Source: Mesorhizobium sp. 65-26 (lineage in GTDB: Bacteria; Pseudomonadota; Alphaproteobacteria; Rhizobiales; Rhizobiaceae). Taken from it: a DNA stretch of 64,000 nt. Within the stretch, counting starts at the first letter, position 1, and each line of letters begins with the position of its first letter. Positions 16,596 through 27,064 of this stretch are shown here, one piece after another. A model generated the notes under the pieces. The model was not told where the DNA came from. It did no database searches and was given only the letters and a program-made list of their open reading frames with translations. Where the stretch lies: the NCBI GenBank assembly GCA_001899205.1, contig MKVL01000012.1, positions 62,001 to 126,000 of the forward strand, in the 5' to 3' direction. A program made the position numbers and the translations under genes.

Positions 16596-16922
16596 TCAGC
16601 CGGTTTTCGTCACGCCGTTGGCCGCGGCGATCTGTTCGTGGTGGCGGATCACTTCGCGGACGACGAAGTTGAGGAACTTCTCCGCGAAATCGGGATCCAG
16701 GTTGGCATCCTTCGCCAACTGGCGCAGGCGGGCGATCTGTTGCTGCTCGCGCGCCGGGTCGGCCGGCGGCAGGCCATGCTCGGCCTTCAGCACGCCCACC
16801 GCCTTGGTGCAGCGGAAGCGTTCGGCCAGCATGTGGATCAGGGCCGCGTCGATGTTGTCGATCGAGGCGCGGTAGCCGGACAGAATGGCGCGTGCGTCGA
16901 TCGCCTGCTTTTGCTCGCTCAT
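16596..16922 (-). CDS. chorismate mutase, AroQ type
   Basis: 108 aa, all-helical AroQ fold. It converts chorismate to prephenate for phenylalanine and tyrosine synthesis. Key parts: the first helix SGYRASIDNIDAALIHMLAERFRCTKAVGVLKAEHGLP with the active-site Arg of the first helix and the RxxxxKxVGVLK pattern, and the third helix KFLNFVVREVIRHHEQIA. The ATG at 16922 has GGAGG seven bases before it. It sits between ffh and rpsP, a conserved rhizobial arrangement, and is likely cotranscribed with both. Confidence 0.93.
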   Translation of the reverse strand: MSEQKQAIDARAILSGYRASIDNIDAALIHMLAERFRCTKAVGVLKAEHGLPPADPAREQQQIARLRQLAKDANLDPDFAEKFLNFVVREVIRHHEQIAAANGVTKTG

Positions 16923-16933
16923 GGCGTCCTCCC

Positions 16934-18532
16934 TCACTTCTTCTTGCCGAGGCCGGGCAGTCCGCCACCGCCCAGGCCCGGTAGCTTGAGGCCGCCGGGA
17001 AGGCCTGGCAGGCCGCCACCGGGAAGCCCGCCCGGGAGCCCGCCGGGCAAGCCGCCAGGGAGGCCCTTGCCGAGGCCGGCGGCCTGCGCCTGCTTCTGAA
17101 GGGCTTCGAGCTGCTTGGGATCCATCTTCGACAGGTCGGGCATGCCGCCCATTCCGCCGGGCATCATGCCGCCGAGGCCCATCTTCGAGGCGAGGCCGCC
17201 CATCATGCCGCGCATGAGGCCGCCGCCTTTGCCCTTGCCACCCATCGCCTTCATCATGTCGGCCATGCCGCGATGCATCTTGAGCAGCTTGTTGATCTCG
17301 GCCGCGTCGGTGCCGGAGCCGGCGGCGATGCGCTTCTTGCGCGAATGCTTGAGGAGGTCGGGGTTGGCGCGCTCGGCCCTGGTCATCGAGGAAATGATTG
17401 CAAGCTGGCGGGCGAACATCTTGTCGTCCAGGCCGGCGGCGGCCATCTGATCCTTGATCTTGCCCATGCCCGGCATCATGCCCATGATGCCGCCCATGCC
17501 ACCCATCTTCGACATCTGCTGAAGCTGCTGGGCCAGGTCGTTCAGGTCGAACTTGCCCGACTGCATCTTCTTGGCCATCGCCGCCGCCTGCTCGGCGTCG
17601 ATATTCTCGGCCGCCTTCTCGACGAGCGAGACGATGTCGCCCATGCCGAGGATGCGATCGGCGATGCGCTTGGGGTGGAATTCCTCCAGCCCGTCCATCT
17701 TTTCGCCGGTGCCGATCAGCTTGATCGGCTTGCCGGTGACGGCGCGCATCGAAAGCGCGGCGCCGCCGCGGCCGTCGCCGTCCATGCGGGTCAGCACAAG
17801 GCCGGTGATGCCGACGCGCTCGTCGAAGCTCTTCGCCAGGTTGACGGCGTCCTGACCGGTCAGCGAGTCGGCGACCAGCAGGATTTCATGCGGGCTCGAC
17901 ACCTTCTTGATGTCGGCCATCTCGACCATCAGCGGCTCGTCGATATGGGTGCGGCCGGCGGTATCGAGGATGACCACATCATGGCCGCCGAGCTTGGCCG
18001 CCTGCACGGCGCGCCTGGCGATGTCCACCGGGCTCTGTCCGGCGATAACAGGCAGCGTGGCGACCTTGGTCTGCTCGCCGAGCTGGCGCAACTGCTCCTG
18101 CGCGGCGGGACGCCGCGTGTCGAGCGAGGCCATCAGGACCTTCTTGTTCTGACGCTCCGTCAGGCGCTTGGCGATCTTGGCCGATGTGGTCGTCTTGCCG
18201 GAGCCCTGCAGGCCGACCATCATGACGACGACCGGGGCCGGCGCGTTGAGATCGATGGCGACGCCCTCGGCGCCCAGCATGTCGACCAGTTCGTCATGGA
18301 CGATCTTGACGACCATCTGGCCGGGCTTGATCGACTTCAGCACGGCGGCGCCGACCGCCTTCTCGCGCACCCTGTCGGTGAAGGAGCGCACCACTTCGAG
18401 CGCCACGTCCGCCTCGAGCAGCGCGCGGCGCACCTCGCGCAGCGCCGCCGAGACATCCGCCTCGGACAGCGCGCCGCGGCCGGTCAGGCCGTTCAGGATG
18501 GAGCCAAGACGCTCCTGAAGGGATTCAAACAT
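16934..18532 (-). CDS. ffh: signal recognition particle protein
   Basis: 532 aa GTPase that with 4.5S RNA delivers ribosome-nascent chains to FtsY. N domain from MFESLQERLGSILNGLTGRG; G domain with GLQGSGKTTTSAKIA (about residues 106-120), DTRRPAAQEQL, DTAGRTHIDEPLM and TRMDGDGRGG; M domain from about residue 320 with the Met-rich segment MSKMGGMGGIMGMMPGM and the RNA-binding SSMTRAERANPDLLKHSRKKRIAAGSG. After the M domain comes an unusual LPGG-repeat tail. The start at 18532 gives the standard N-terminus; the frame is open 27 codons upstream. The receptor FtsY is also in the window at 56-58 kb. Confidence 0.97.
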   Translation of the reverse strand: MFESLQERLGSILNGLTGRGALSEADVSAALREVRRALLEADVALEVVRSFTDRVREKAVGAAVLKSIKPGQMVVKIVHDELVDMLGAEGVAIDLNAPAPVVVMMVGLQGSGKTTTSAKIAKRLTERQNKKVLMASLDTRRPAAQEQLRQLGEQTKVATLPVIAGQSPVDIARRAVQAAKLGGHDVVILDTAGRTHIDEPLMVEMADIKKVSSPHEILLVADSLTGQDAVNLAKSFDERVGITGLVLTRMDGDGRGGAALSMRAVTGKPIKLIGTGEKMDGLEEFHPKRIADRILGMGDIVSLVEKAAENIDAEQAAAMAKKMQSGKFDLNDLAQQLQQMSKMGGMGGIMGMMPGMGKIKDQMAAAGLDDKMFARQLAIISSMTRAERANPDLLKHSRKKRIAAGSGTDAAEINKLLKMHRGMADMMKAMGGKGKGGGLMRGMMGGLASKMGLGGMMPGGMGGMPDLSKMDPKQLEALQKQAQAAGLGKGLPGGLPGGLPGGLPGGGLPGLPGGLKLPGLGGGGLPGLGKKK

Positions 18533-18826
18533 CTGTCTTCCTTCGATCTCGGTTCGGTTCGACCGAGAGGTAGTGCATTCGCGCCAAGCGTCCAAGCAAA
18601 AGCCCAAAACCAAAAAGCACCCGGGGGCGCATCGCGCTGCCGGGTGTTGGCCTCCAGGATCGTTTTACAGCACCCGCCTCCAAAGAGGCTTCGGCGTCCT
18701 GGTCAGCTTTCGCGGAGAAGGTCTCGTCGCGGAATTCGGGGCGTGTAGACAGGAAATCGGCGAAAGAGTCAAGGTCGGGCGCCGAGCGGCAATCGAGTCA
18801 GGCCGGCGCCGCCCACGTTTTCCGGG

Positions 18827-19792
18827 TCAGGACACCGTACCGGCCACCAGATCCGCGCGCTCGGGCGTCACCTTCAGCGGCGAGCGTGGATGCAGCAGCA
18901 TGAGGATCGTCAGCAGCGTGCAGCCGATGCCGATCAGCGCGACGATCGCGGCATCCGTGGTCGTCCAGCCCGGCCCTTCCAGCGGCTTGGCGATAAACAG
19001 GGCGAAGGCGTTGTAGCCTTCCTGGTGCGAGATCAGCAGGAAGCCGGTCAGGTTGTTACCGAGATGAGCGCCGAAGGCGGCGCCGAGATTGCCGGTGGTG
19101 TAGACCAGGAGCGTCAGCAGCAGGGCGAAGGCGGCGATCGAGACCATGACGCAGGCGTTGATGGCCAGGCTGGCGCCCGCGCTCCAGTGCAGCGAGGTGA
19201 ACAGCAGGCCGGGCAGCAACGCCCAGACGAGGGGGCTGGAGAAGCGGCTGGCCAGGCCGCGCAGCAGGTAGCCACGGAACAGCACCTCCTCGGACGATAT
19301 CTGCAGCAGCGTCAGCAGCACGATCGGGACCAGGAACAAAAGCCACAAGGACAGGGTGATGTCGCCACGCGCGATCTCGGGCTGCAGCCAGTAGAGCAGC
19401 ACCTCCGACAGAAGGGAGGTGAGCAGCACCGCGACCAGCCCCTTGAGGAAGCCCGATCGCGAGACGCGGCGGCTCACGCCCACCAGCGCCCAAAGGGGCT
19501 CGCCGTGCACCCAGCGCATGGCGGCCCACAGGCCGAGCCAGATGCCGATGAAGGAGATCAACGCGCTCAGGATGCCGGTTGGCGACGCCAGGAAGTCCTG
19601 CATGTAGCGCCCGGTTGAGGGACCGGGAAGGCGCCAGACGATGTAGGCATAGGTGCCGGCGAACAGCACCAGGGCTGTCATGGCCATCCAGAAGGCGATG
19701 ACGATCGCCGTTCCCAGGAAGAGGCGCGGCAAGGTGGTCTTTTCGTTGGGCGAGCGGCGGTAGCGCTCGAAGGCGGTATTTTCGATCGTCAC
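18827..19792 (-). CDS. CPBP family intramembrane metalloprotease
   Basis: 321 aa membrane protein of the CAAX/bacteriocin-processing family with about eight hydrophobic segments. The active-site signature is present: SSEEVLFRGYLLRGL (EExxxR) near residue 178, followed by the later His-containing segments LLFTSLHWSAG and GAAFGAHLGNNLTG. Substrate unknown; relatives process membrane anchors or sigma-factor regulators. The GTG at 19792 is chosen because AGGGGAG lies six bases upstream and the upstream in-frame stretch is not hydrophobic or conserved-looking. Confidence 0.9.
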   Translation of the reverse strand: MTIENTAFERYRRSPNEKTTLPRLFLGTAIVIAFWMAMTALVLFAGTYAYIVWRLPGPSTGRYMQDFLASPTGILSALISFIGIWLGLWAAMRWVHGEPLWALVGVSRRVSRSGFLKGLVAVLLTSLLSEVLLYWLQPEIARGDITLSLWLLFLVPIVLLTLLQISSEEVLFRGYLLRGLASRFSSPLVWALLPGLLFTSLHWSAGASLAINACVMVSIAAFALLLTLLVYTTGNLGAAFGAHLGNNLTGFLLISHQEGYNAFALFIAKPLEGPGWTTTDAAIVALIGIGCTLLTILMLLHPRSPLKVTPERADLVAGTVS

Positions 19793-19891
19793 GCGGCTCC
19801 CCTGCCGAAGGCTTTCGCCATATGGGTCTAGGAGATCGGCGGTTACCACGCAATTACCGGGCAAGCGGAGTTACCGCGAGCCGACATCAAA

Positions 19892-19917
19892 AACGGCCGC
19901 CAGTGCTGGCGGCCGTT
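19892..19917 (-). terminator. Rho-independent terminator of the SH3 gene
   Basis: A 12-bp stem AACGGCCGCCAG/CTGGCGGCCGTT with a 2-base loop. Read on the minus strand it runs into TTTTTGATG, fitting a terminator for the SH3-domain gene that ends at 19934. Confidence 0.8.
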
Positions 19918-19933
19918 CTTCTCGCAAGCCTGA

Positions 19934-20536
19934 TCAGCGTACCACGTAGACGATGCGCCGCGTCGCCGGATCGACCAGCGCCGGCTGGTTGTTCACATAG
20001 ACGTAGCGATAGTTGTAGTCCGGGATATCGCGCAGCTCGACCGTGTCGGGCAGCACCGCACCCGTCACCACCTCGCCGTCGAGATAGACCGGCTCGACCC
20101 GGTGGGTGGTCACATAGGTGCCGATTTCGGCCGGCGGCCGGGCGATCGGCTCCATCGGATCGCCTGCCACGATGGCGCCGGTGTAATTGTCGTCAGCGTA
20201 GAGATCGTCGGTCGGCGGCGCCACGACGGCGATGCCGGCATCGGCCGGGCGGCGCGTCAGGACGACCCTGTCACCGCCGAAATCGGCGGTGACATAGTCG
20301 GAATAGATCCAGCCTCTGCCGCCGGCTTCCGCGATCGTGCACCATTTGCTGTTTTCGATGCAGCCACTGAGCGTGGTCGACTGTCCGGCCGCCAGAACGC
20401 CGATGACCGGATATTGCGGCCCCGGACCGGCGCGGACGTTGAGATCCGCCACCGCCGAGACAGGCGTGTCGGCAAGGGCGGCGCCCGTCATGGCGAGCAG
20501 AGCACCGGCAAGCGCCGGCAACAATACGCGTTTCAT
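19934..20536 (-). CDS. SH3b and DUF1236 domain secreted protein
   Basis: 200 aa. Signal peptide MKRVLLPALAGALLAMTGAALA (cleavage near residue 22). Residues 25-85 form a bacterial SH3 domain: SAVADLNVRAGPGPQYPVIGVLAAGQSTTLSGC, ending KWCTIAEAGGRGWIYSDYV. The C-terminal third resembles DUF1236: IGTYVTTHRVEPVYLDGEVVTGAVLPDTVEL with PDYNYRYVYVNNQPALVDPATRRIVYVVR. Periplasmic or surface exposed, possibly cell-wall associated. A minus-strand terminator follows it. Confidence 0.92.
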   Translation of the reverse strand: MKRVLLPALAGALLAMTGAALADTPVSAVADLNVRAGPGPQYPVIGVLAAGQSTTLSGCIENSKWCTIAEAGGRGWIYSDYVTADFGGDRVVLTRRPADAGIAVVAPPTDDLYADDNYTGAIVAGDPMEPIARPPAEIGTYVTTHRVEPVYLDGEVVTGAVLPDTVELRDIPDYNYRYVYVNNQPALVDPATRRIVYVVR

Positions 20537-20944
20537 CGTTTTTCTCCGTTTTCAACGCTCCCTCGCGGTCGAAAACGAAACCCGCACCTATGCGTTCCGG
20601 CTAAAATGCCGTCCTGCCGGTCACGAATTGTTCCATGGTCTTTCGGCCGATCGCTCAAAAGATCGTGAGTGATCGGAGCGAGGTGCCAGACAAATCCGCT
20701 CCGGCCACCGGCTACGGAGGCCGAAGGCAAGATTTCCAACCGGTTGTTCCTCCCGAGGTAGGACCGTTCAGCAACGCGGCCAGGAAAACAGTCGCGACGG
20801 CTCGATCTCCGCCATAAGAAACGCTTGATCGCGGGCGATTTACCCGGCATTCGCCTGCCATTGGTTAGAAACGGTGACAAGCGGGCATTTCGCTGGCAAA
20901 TTCCGTTCCAAGGGACGTGATTCAGGCAATCTAGGAGAACAGGC
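20537..20944. other. 408-bp gap between divergent SH3 and transglycosylase genes
   Basis: No gene supported. It must hold the promoters of both flanking genes. A weak dyad GATCGCTCA/TGAGTGATC lies near 20649-20675. Several antisense frames cross it but have no ribosome sites or recognisable content. Confidence 0.5.
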
Positions 20945-21745
20945 ATGGCATTTTTTGCCAAGGGAAAGATGTTTGCGGCGGCCACGGTCGTGGCTTTGCT
21001 TGCGTTGGGGACGGGGGCGCAGGCGGCGGCCAGCTGTGGCAAGAGCAGCGCCGGCTTCGATGCCTGGAAGCAGGATTTTGCCGCGCAGGCAAAGTCCGAG
21101 GGTGTCGGCCCGAAGGGCCTGGCCGCTCTGGCGGGCGCCACCTACGCGACGAAGACGATCTCGGTGGATCGCGGCATCCACAAGGCCTTCAGCGGTTCGG
21201 TGGACGAGTTCATGAAGCGCCGGGGCGCCGCCGCGATCATCTCCAAGGGGCGTACGCTGAAGAAGTCGAACGCCGCGATGTTCGACAAGATCGAACAGAA
21301 CTACGGCGTTTCGCCGGGCGTGCTGCTGGCCATCTGGGGCATGGAGACCGGCTTCGGCTCTGCCATGGGCAATCAGAACACGGTGTCCGCCATCGTGACG
21401 CTCGCCTATGACTGCCGCCGCCCCGACTTCTTCCATCCGCATGCCATCGCAGCGCTGAAGCTGGTTGATCGCGGGGCGCTCAGCGCTTCGTCTGTCGGCG
21501 CGGCGCATGGCGAGATCGGCCATACGCAGTTCCTGCCCGGCAACGTGCTGAAATATGGCGTGGGCAGCGGAAACCTGCGCGACAAGGCCACCGCACTGGC
21601 TTCCACCGCCAACTTCCTGAAGGCGCATGGCTGGCGCGCTGGCGCGAGCGCGCAATCCAACCTCGGCGCGATTGCCGGCTGGAACGACGCGAACGTCTAT
21701 CAGCAGGCCATTGCCCGCATCGCCACGGCGATCGACGGCGACTGA
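20945..21745 (+). CDS. lytic murein transglycosylase, MltB-like
   Basis: 266 aa. Signal peptide about residues 1-28 (hydrophobic core AAATVVALLALGTGAQAAAS). The catalytic region follows the MltB pattern: SVDRGIHKAFSGSVDEFMKRRG, then VSPGVLLAIWGMETGFGSAMG with the catalytic Glu in METGFG (about residue 139), and GEIGHTQFLPGNVLKYGV. It cleaves the glycan strands of peptidoglycan in the periplasm. The usual C-terminal peptidoglycan-binding domain is absent, making it a short form. The gene ends at a strong bidirectional terminator. Confidence 0.92.
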   Translation: MAFFAKGKMFAAATVVALLALGTGAQAAASCGKSSAGFDAWKQDFAAQAKSEGVGPKGLAALAGATYATKTISVDRGIHKAFSGSVDEFMKRRGAAAIISKGRTLKKSNAAMFDKIEQNYGVSPGVLLAIWGMETGFGSAMGNQNTVSAIVTLAYDCRRPDFFHPHAIAALKLVDRGALSASSVGAAHGEIGHTQFLPGNVLKYGVGSGNLRDKATALASTANFLKAHGWRAGASAQSNLGAIAGWNDANVYQQAIARIATAIDGD

Positions 21746-21765
21746 TAGAATCTCCAGTTGACCGA

Positions 21766-21798
21766 AAAGGCCCGGTGGAAACGCCGGGCCTTTATTTT
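21766..21798. terminator. bidirectional terminator between convergent genes
   Basis: AAAGGCCCGG pairs with CCGGGCCTTT (21766-21775 and 21784-21793) around a short loop, followed on the plus strand by TATTTT. The stop codon of the convergent minus-strand gene at 21792 lies in the right arm. Confidence 0.85.
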
Positions 21799-22304
21799 AC
21801 GTCGATGGCGTAGGAACAGCCCGCGAGCACCTTGCCGGGGTGTGAATCGACCGTCGACACGTTGAGCGCGATACGCGTGGCGAAGGTGACGCCGTCGGCA
21901 ACCTCCGTCTCGTCGATGACGACTTTCTCGCCGAGGAACTTGTCCGGCGTCGAGATCGTGGCCGGTATGGCCAGCTTCCTTGCGAGTTCCGGCGCGGCAA
22001 CGCCATCGAGCACCGCCATCGGCCCGGTCGCTGTGAAGACGATGGCTGTCGTCTCAAGGCCGAAGACATGGAGGGGGACAGGCAGCCGATATTGCCGCAG
22101 GAAAGGATTTTCAGAGGGGATCTCTTTCCAGCCGAGTGTCCCAGTCGCGCAGGGTTCTCCGGCCAGCCAAAGGGCGAAGCCGTTATAGCCGGGCGCATCC
22201 GCCCTGCACTCGATCAAAGCGGCGAGATCGACCGAAGCGGGATCGAAATCCCCGGCAAAGGTTGCGGCTGGACAGAACAGCGCAAGCAGCGGCGCGAGCC
22301 GCAT
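21792..22304 (-). CDS. secreted hypothetical protein
   Basis: 170 aa with a signal peptide (MRLAPLLALFCPAATFAGDF, cleavage near residue 17-18). The mature protein begins FDPASVDLAALIECRADAPG and has three cysteines (IECRADAP, GEPCATGT, AGCSYAID), consistent with a periplasmic location. No domain recognised. The ATG at 22304 is the only start that gives a signal peptide. It follows the small secreted gene at 22346-22654 on the same strand with a 41-bp gap, so the two may form an operon. Confidence 0.8.
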   Translation of the reverse strand: MRLAPLLALFCPAATFAGDFDPASVDLAALIECRADAPGYNGFALWLAGEPCATGTLGWKEIPSENPFLRQYRLPVPLHVFGLETTAIVFTATGPMAVLDGVAAPELARKLAIPATISTPDKFLGEKVVIDETEVADGVTFATRIALNVSTVDSHPGKVLAGCSYAIDVK

Positions 22305-22345
22305 GCCGTGCTTCCATGCCGGCGACCTGCTCCGCTGCGCTGGGG

Positions 22346-22654
22346 TCACTTGCCCTTGATGACTTTCCAGAATTCGGTCCGCTGATCGAGCTGCAGTGCG
22401 TTCACGTCGGAATAGGTGATCCGGCCGCTGCGCATTCCTTCGGCCAGCCTTTGGCAAAACAGGGCCGGCATGCGCTCGCGCGAGACACCCATGAAACTGG
22501 CGATGTCCTGCTTCAGGGTGATGCTCCAAACCTGCACGGCTTCGATGCATCCGGATAGGTTCACCTTTCCGGCGGGTTTCTTCGCCGCCTCGGCGGGTTG
22601 GCACAGCATGACGGCAGCTGCTGCCGCCAGCAGAAGAGAAATCCTTATTTTCAC
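22346..22654 (-). CDS. small secreted hypothetical protein
   Basis: 102 aa from a GTG start at 22654 (VKIRISLLLAAAAAVMLCQPAEAA), chosen because GGGGGAT lies about eight bases before it; a TTG five codons upstream is less likely. The signal peptide is followed by a basic linker KKPAGKVN and a region SGCIEAVQVWSITLKQDIASFMGVSRERMPALFCQRLAEGMRSGRITYSDVNAL. Two cysteines in the mature part could pair. Function unknown; same orientation as the gene at 21792. Confidence 0.75.
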   Translation of the reverse strand: MKIRISLLLAAAAAVMLCQPAEAAKKPAGKVNLSGCIEAVQVWSITLKQDIASFMGVSRERMPALFCQRLAEGMRSGRITYSDVNALQLDQRTEFWKVIKGK

Positions 22655-22762
22655 TGTCAAATCCCCCAAAAACCCGGATGCAACCTAGATGAAGTGATCC
22701 ATGGGTCAAACAGAAACCGCTTAGGCCAGGCTCATTTCCAGATACATTAGAAAATGCAAATA

Positions 22763-22788
22763 AAAACCCGGCGTCGCCGCCGGGTTTT
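22763..22788 (-). terminator. terminator of argG
   Basis: A perfect 11-bp stem AAAACCCGGCG/CGCCGGGTTTT with a 4-base loop. On the minus strand it is followed by TTTTTATTT. It lies 46 bp after the argG stop. Confidence 0.85.
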
Positions 22789-22834
22789 CGATGGTTCAGC
22801 TTTGGCTGTATTTGGAAGAAGTCCGATACTCGTC

Positions 22835-24058
<1,224 letters not shown>

Positions 24059-24305
24059 GTGGTCTCCGTCGGATGTCTTGCCGGGCGATGCGCCCTGAAC
24101 CCTGCCCGCGCGCCCGGAAACGGCGTCGCGCATTGTCGGATGGCCTTTTAGCAGGAACGGCGGAGCGAGCAAGGCGTGGGGCTTCGCGCGAGCTGAATGG
24201 CTTCTCTCTACCGGATACAACCGAAAGATGTACTGAACAGGTGAAACTTAAGCAAGTCTTCACCCCTTGCCACTATCGGGAGCGCAAAGTCTGGGGTCGC
24301 TCTCG

Positions 24306-26363
24306 ATGCGCGTCATAACCTGTATCGCCACGGAACATAATCTGTGGCTCGTGCTGCTGGCGGCTGTCATGTGCGTCACCGGCTGCTGGGTGACGATGGG
24401 CCTGTTCGAGCGGGCCCGCAAGACGCTCGGGCTTCAGATGCGGGGCTGGCTGTTCCTGACGGCGGTCGCGGCCGGTTCCTCCGTCTGGTGCACGCATTTC
24501 ATCGCCATGCTGGCCTACCAGCCCGGCGTGCCGATCACCTTCGATCCTTTCATGACCATGCTGTCGCTGGTCTTCGCCATAACCGGCGCCGGCGCCGGCC
24601 TTGCGATGGCATCGAATGCAAACCACCGCTTCGCGCCGGAACTGGGCGGCGCCATGGTCGGGCTTGCCGTCGCGGCGATGCACTATACCGGCATGATGGC
24701 CTATCACGTGGCCGGCATCGTCGACTGGGACAGTGTCTATGTCGCGGCGTCCGTCGTGCTTTCGGTCGTCTTTTCCGCCGCAGCTCTGGGGCAGACCGTG
24801 CGACGGCCGCATCGCCTGTCCGAGCTGGCAGGCATCGCCCTGCTGGTGCTGGCGATCGTCAGCTTGCATTTCACGGCCATGGCGGCCGTGTCGGTCACGC
24901 CACTGTCGTTCGTCACCACCGGCACCAACCCCGACATCCTCGAGGCCATGGCGGTTGCCGTCGCCGTCGTCGGGCTCATCGTCGCCGCTACCGGCTTCGC
25001 CAGCTACATGATCGACGAGCGTGGCCGCATGGAGAGCTACGAGCGGCTGCAGCACCTGGCCCTCAACGACGCTCTCACGGGCCTCGCCAACCGCGTCAGC
25101 TTCAACGACCGCCTCGACCACGAGATCGAGCGGACGCGCGAGGAGGAGGGAACGATGACGGCCGTGATCGTCATCGATCTCGACCGCTTCAAGGAGATCA
25201 ACGACCTGCGCGGGCATGCCGCCGGCGATCAGGCGCTCAAGATCGTCGCCCGCAGGCTGACCAGGCTGGCCACCGATGGCGAGTTCGTCGCCAGGCTCGG
25301 CGGCGACGAATTTGCCGCCATCAAGCGCTTCAAGGACCAGAACGATCTGCTCGGCTTGGTATCGCGGCTGGAGAAGTCGCTCTTCGAGTCGCTGCGCCTC
25401 GACGATTTCGAGATCGCCGCCGGCGCCTCCATCGGCGTCGCCGTCTATCCGCGCGATGGCGCTGACCGGGAGAGGCTGGTCAGCAACGCCGATCTTGCCA
25501 TGTACCGGGCCAAGAACGACGTCACCCGCGCCGTCTGCTTCTACGAATCCGCCATGGACGAAACCGCGCGAGCGCGCCGGGCGCTCGCGACGGACCTGCG
25601 GCTGGCGGTCGAGCGCGGCGAGCTTTCCCTCCACTATCAGGTGCAGACGTCGGTCGCGACCGGCACGGTCTGCGGCTACGAGGCGCTGCTGCGCTGGACC
25701 CACCCGCAACGCGGCATGATCCCGCCCGCCGTCTTCATCCCGGTGGCCGAGGAAAACGGCTCCATCCTGGCGATCGGCGAATGGGTGCTGCGCACGGCCT
25801 GCCAGCAGGCCGCGTCCTGGGACAACGATCACAAGATCGCGGTCAATCTGTCACCCGTGCAGTTCGCCCATGCCGACCTTGCCAAGCTCATCCACCAGAT
25901 CCTGGTCGAGACCGGCCTGTCGCCGCGCCGGCTGGAGCTGGAGCTCACGGAATCGACCATCGTCGCAGACAAGGTCCGCACCCTGCACGTGCTGCGCCAG
26001 ATCAAGGCGCTGGGGGTGACGATCGCGATCGACGACTTCGGTACCGGCTATTCCTCGCTCGACACGCTGCGCTCCTTCCCCTTCGACAAGATCAAGCTCG
26101 ACCGCTCGTTCATGGCAGATGTCGAGCGCAGCCCGCAGGCCAAGGCGATCATCCGCGCGGTGCTGACGCTCGGGCGCAGCCTGGAGATCCCGGTGCTGGC
26201 CGAAGGTGTCGAGACGCATGTCCAGCTCTCGATCCTCCAGGTCGAAGGCTGCAACGAGGCACAGGGTTTCTTCCTTGGCCGGCCGAAGCCGATCGAACTG
26301 ATCCAGCAGCCGGGCCCGATGATCGAGCATGAGCCGGCCGAGCGGACCGCCATCTACGCCTAG
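24306..26363 (+). CDS. MHYT-GGDEF-EAL membrane c-di-GMP regulator
   Basis: 685 aa. Residues 1-240 are an MHYT sensor with about seven membrane helices; the name motif is intact in AAMHYTGMMAYH, with related CTHFIAML and SLHFTAMA in the other repeats, expected to bind metal or gas ligands. The GGDEF domain has ARLGGDEFAAIKRF (about residue 335) and looks catalytically complete; the EAL domain has GYEALLRWTHPQRGMI, the metal-binding LELTESTI, DDFGTGYSSLDTLR and AEGVETHVQLSIL. It may therefore both make and degrade c-di-GMP. Start at ATG 24306, giving MRVITCIATEHNLWL. Confidence 0.95.
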   Translation: MRVITCIATEHNLWLVLLAAVMCVTGCWVTMGLFERARKTLGLQMRGWLFLTAVAAGSSVWCTHFIAMLAYQPGVPITFDPFMTMLSLVFAITGAGAGLAMASNANHRFAPELGGAMVGLAVAAMHYTGMMAYHVAGIVDWDSVYVAASVVLSVVFSAAALGQTVRRPHRLSELAGIALLVLAIVSLHFTAMAAVSVTPLSFVTTGTNPDILEAMAVAVAVVGLIVAATGFASYMIDERGRMESYERLQHLALNDALTGLANRVSFNDRLDHEIERTREEEGTMTAVIVIDLDRFKEINDLRGHAAGDQALKIVARRLTRLATDGEFVARLGGDEFAAIKRFKDQNDLLGLVSRLEKSLFESLRLDDFEIAAGASIGVAVYPRDGADRERLVSNADLAMYRAKNDVTRAVCFYESAMDETARARRALATDLRLAVERGELSLHYQVQTSVATGTVCGYEALLRWTHPQRGMIPPAVFIPVAEENGSILAIGEWVLRTACQQAASWDNDHKIAVNLSPVQFAHADLAKLIHQILVETGLSPRRLELELTESTIVADKVRTLHVLRQIKALGVTIAIDDFGTGYSSLDTLRSFPFDKIKLDRSFMADVERSPQAKAIIRAVLTLGRSLEIPVLAEGVETHVQLSILQVEGCNEAQGFFLGRPKPIELIQQPGPMIEHEPAERTAIYA

Positions 26364-26422
26364 CGCGGATTCGGGGCTTGCTGTATAGGCTGAGCGGTCC
26401 CTCCCGCAGTCCTGCGCGCCCC

Positions 26423-27064
26423 ATGTCCTTCATCCCCGACACCACGACGCTGATCCAGTTCGCCATCGCCACGGTGATCCTGGCGATAACGCCGGGACCC
26501 GACATGACGCTGTTCGTGTCGCGCACGCTGAGTCAGGGGCGGGCCACGGGCTTTGCCTCGATGGCGGGCGCGCTGTGCGGCACCTTCGTCCACACCACGC
26601 TGGTGGTGGTCGGCATCTCGGCGCTGATCGTCGCGTCGCCGATGGCGTTCTTCGTGCTGAAGATGTTCGGCGCCGGCTATCTGGTGTTCCTCGCCTGGCA
26701 GGCGATCGCCCGGGGCTCGGCCTTCGCGCCGGAGAAGAAGGCCGGCCAGCGCGTGTCCTTGCTGCGCAGCTGGATGGCGGGCCTCGGCGTCAACCTGCTC
26801 AACCCGAAGGTCATCCTGTTCTTCATGACCTTCCTGCCGCAATTCGTGTCGGCGCACGATCCGCATGCGCCCGGCAAGCTGTTCTTCCTCGGCGGCATGT
26901 TCATCGTCTTCTCGATCATCGTGACGGCGCCGATGGTGCTGGCGGCGGAGAAGTTCGCGGCGGCGATGAACGCCAGTCCGCGCGTCACGCGGGTGGTCGA
27001 CTATCTCTTCGCCGGCGTATTCTCGGCCTTCGCGCTCAAGATCCTGACCGCCCAGGCGAAGTAG
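26423..27064 (+). CDS. LysE/RhtB-family exporter
   Basis: 213 aa with about six membrane helices. Family pattern: FAIATVILAITPGPDMTLFVSRTLSQGRATGFASMAGALCGTFVH near the N-terminus, containing the TPGPD motif at about residues 24-28, and LGVNLLNPKVILFFMTFLPQFV near residue 125. These proteins export amino acids such as lysine, homoserine or leucine. Its 3' end overlaps the convergent minus-strand gene at 27036 by 29 bp. Confidence 0.93.
   Translation: MSFIPDTTTLIQFAIATVILAITPGPDMTLFVSRTLSQGRATGFASMAGALCGTFVHTTLVVVGISALIVASPMAFFVLKMFGAGYLVFLAWQAIARGSAFAPEKKAGQRVSLLRSWMAGLGVNLLNPKVILFFMTFLPQFVSAHDPHAPGKLFFLGGMFIVFSIIVTAPMVLAAEKFAAAMNASPRVTRVVDYLFAGVFSAFALKILTAQAK

Noticed and set aside
24273-25832. 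519-codon minus-strand frame over the MHYT-GGDEF-EAL gene
   Set aside because: Antisense shadow; the plus-strand motifs are complete.
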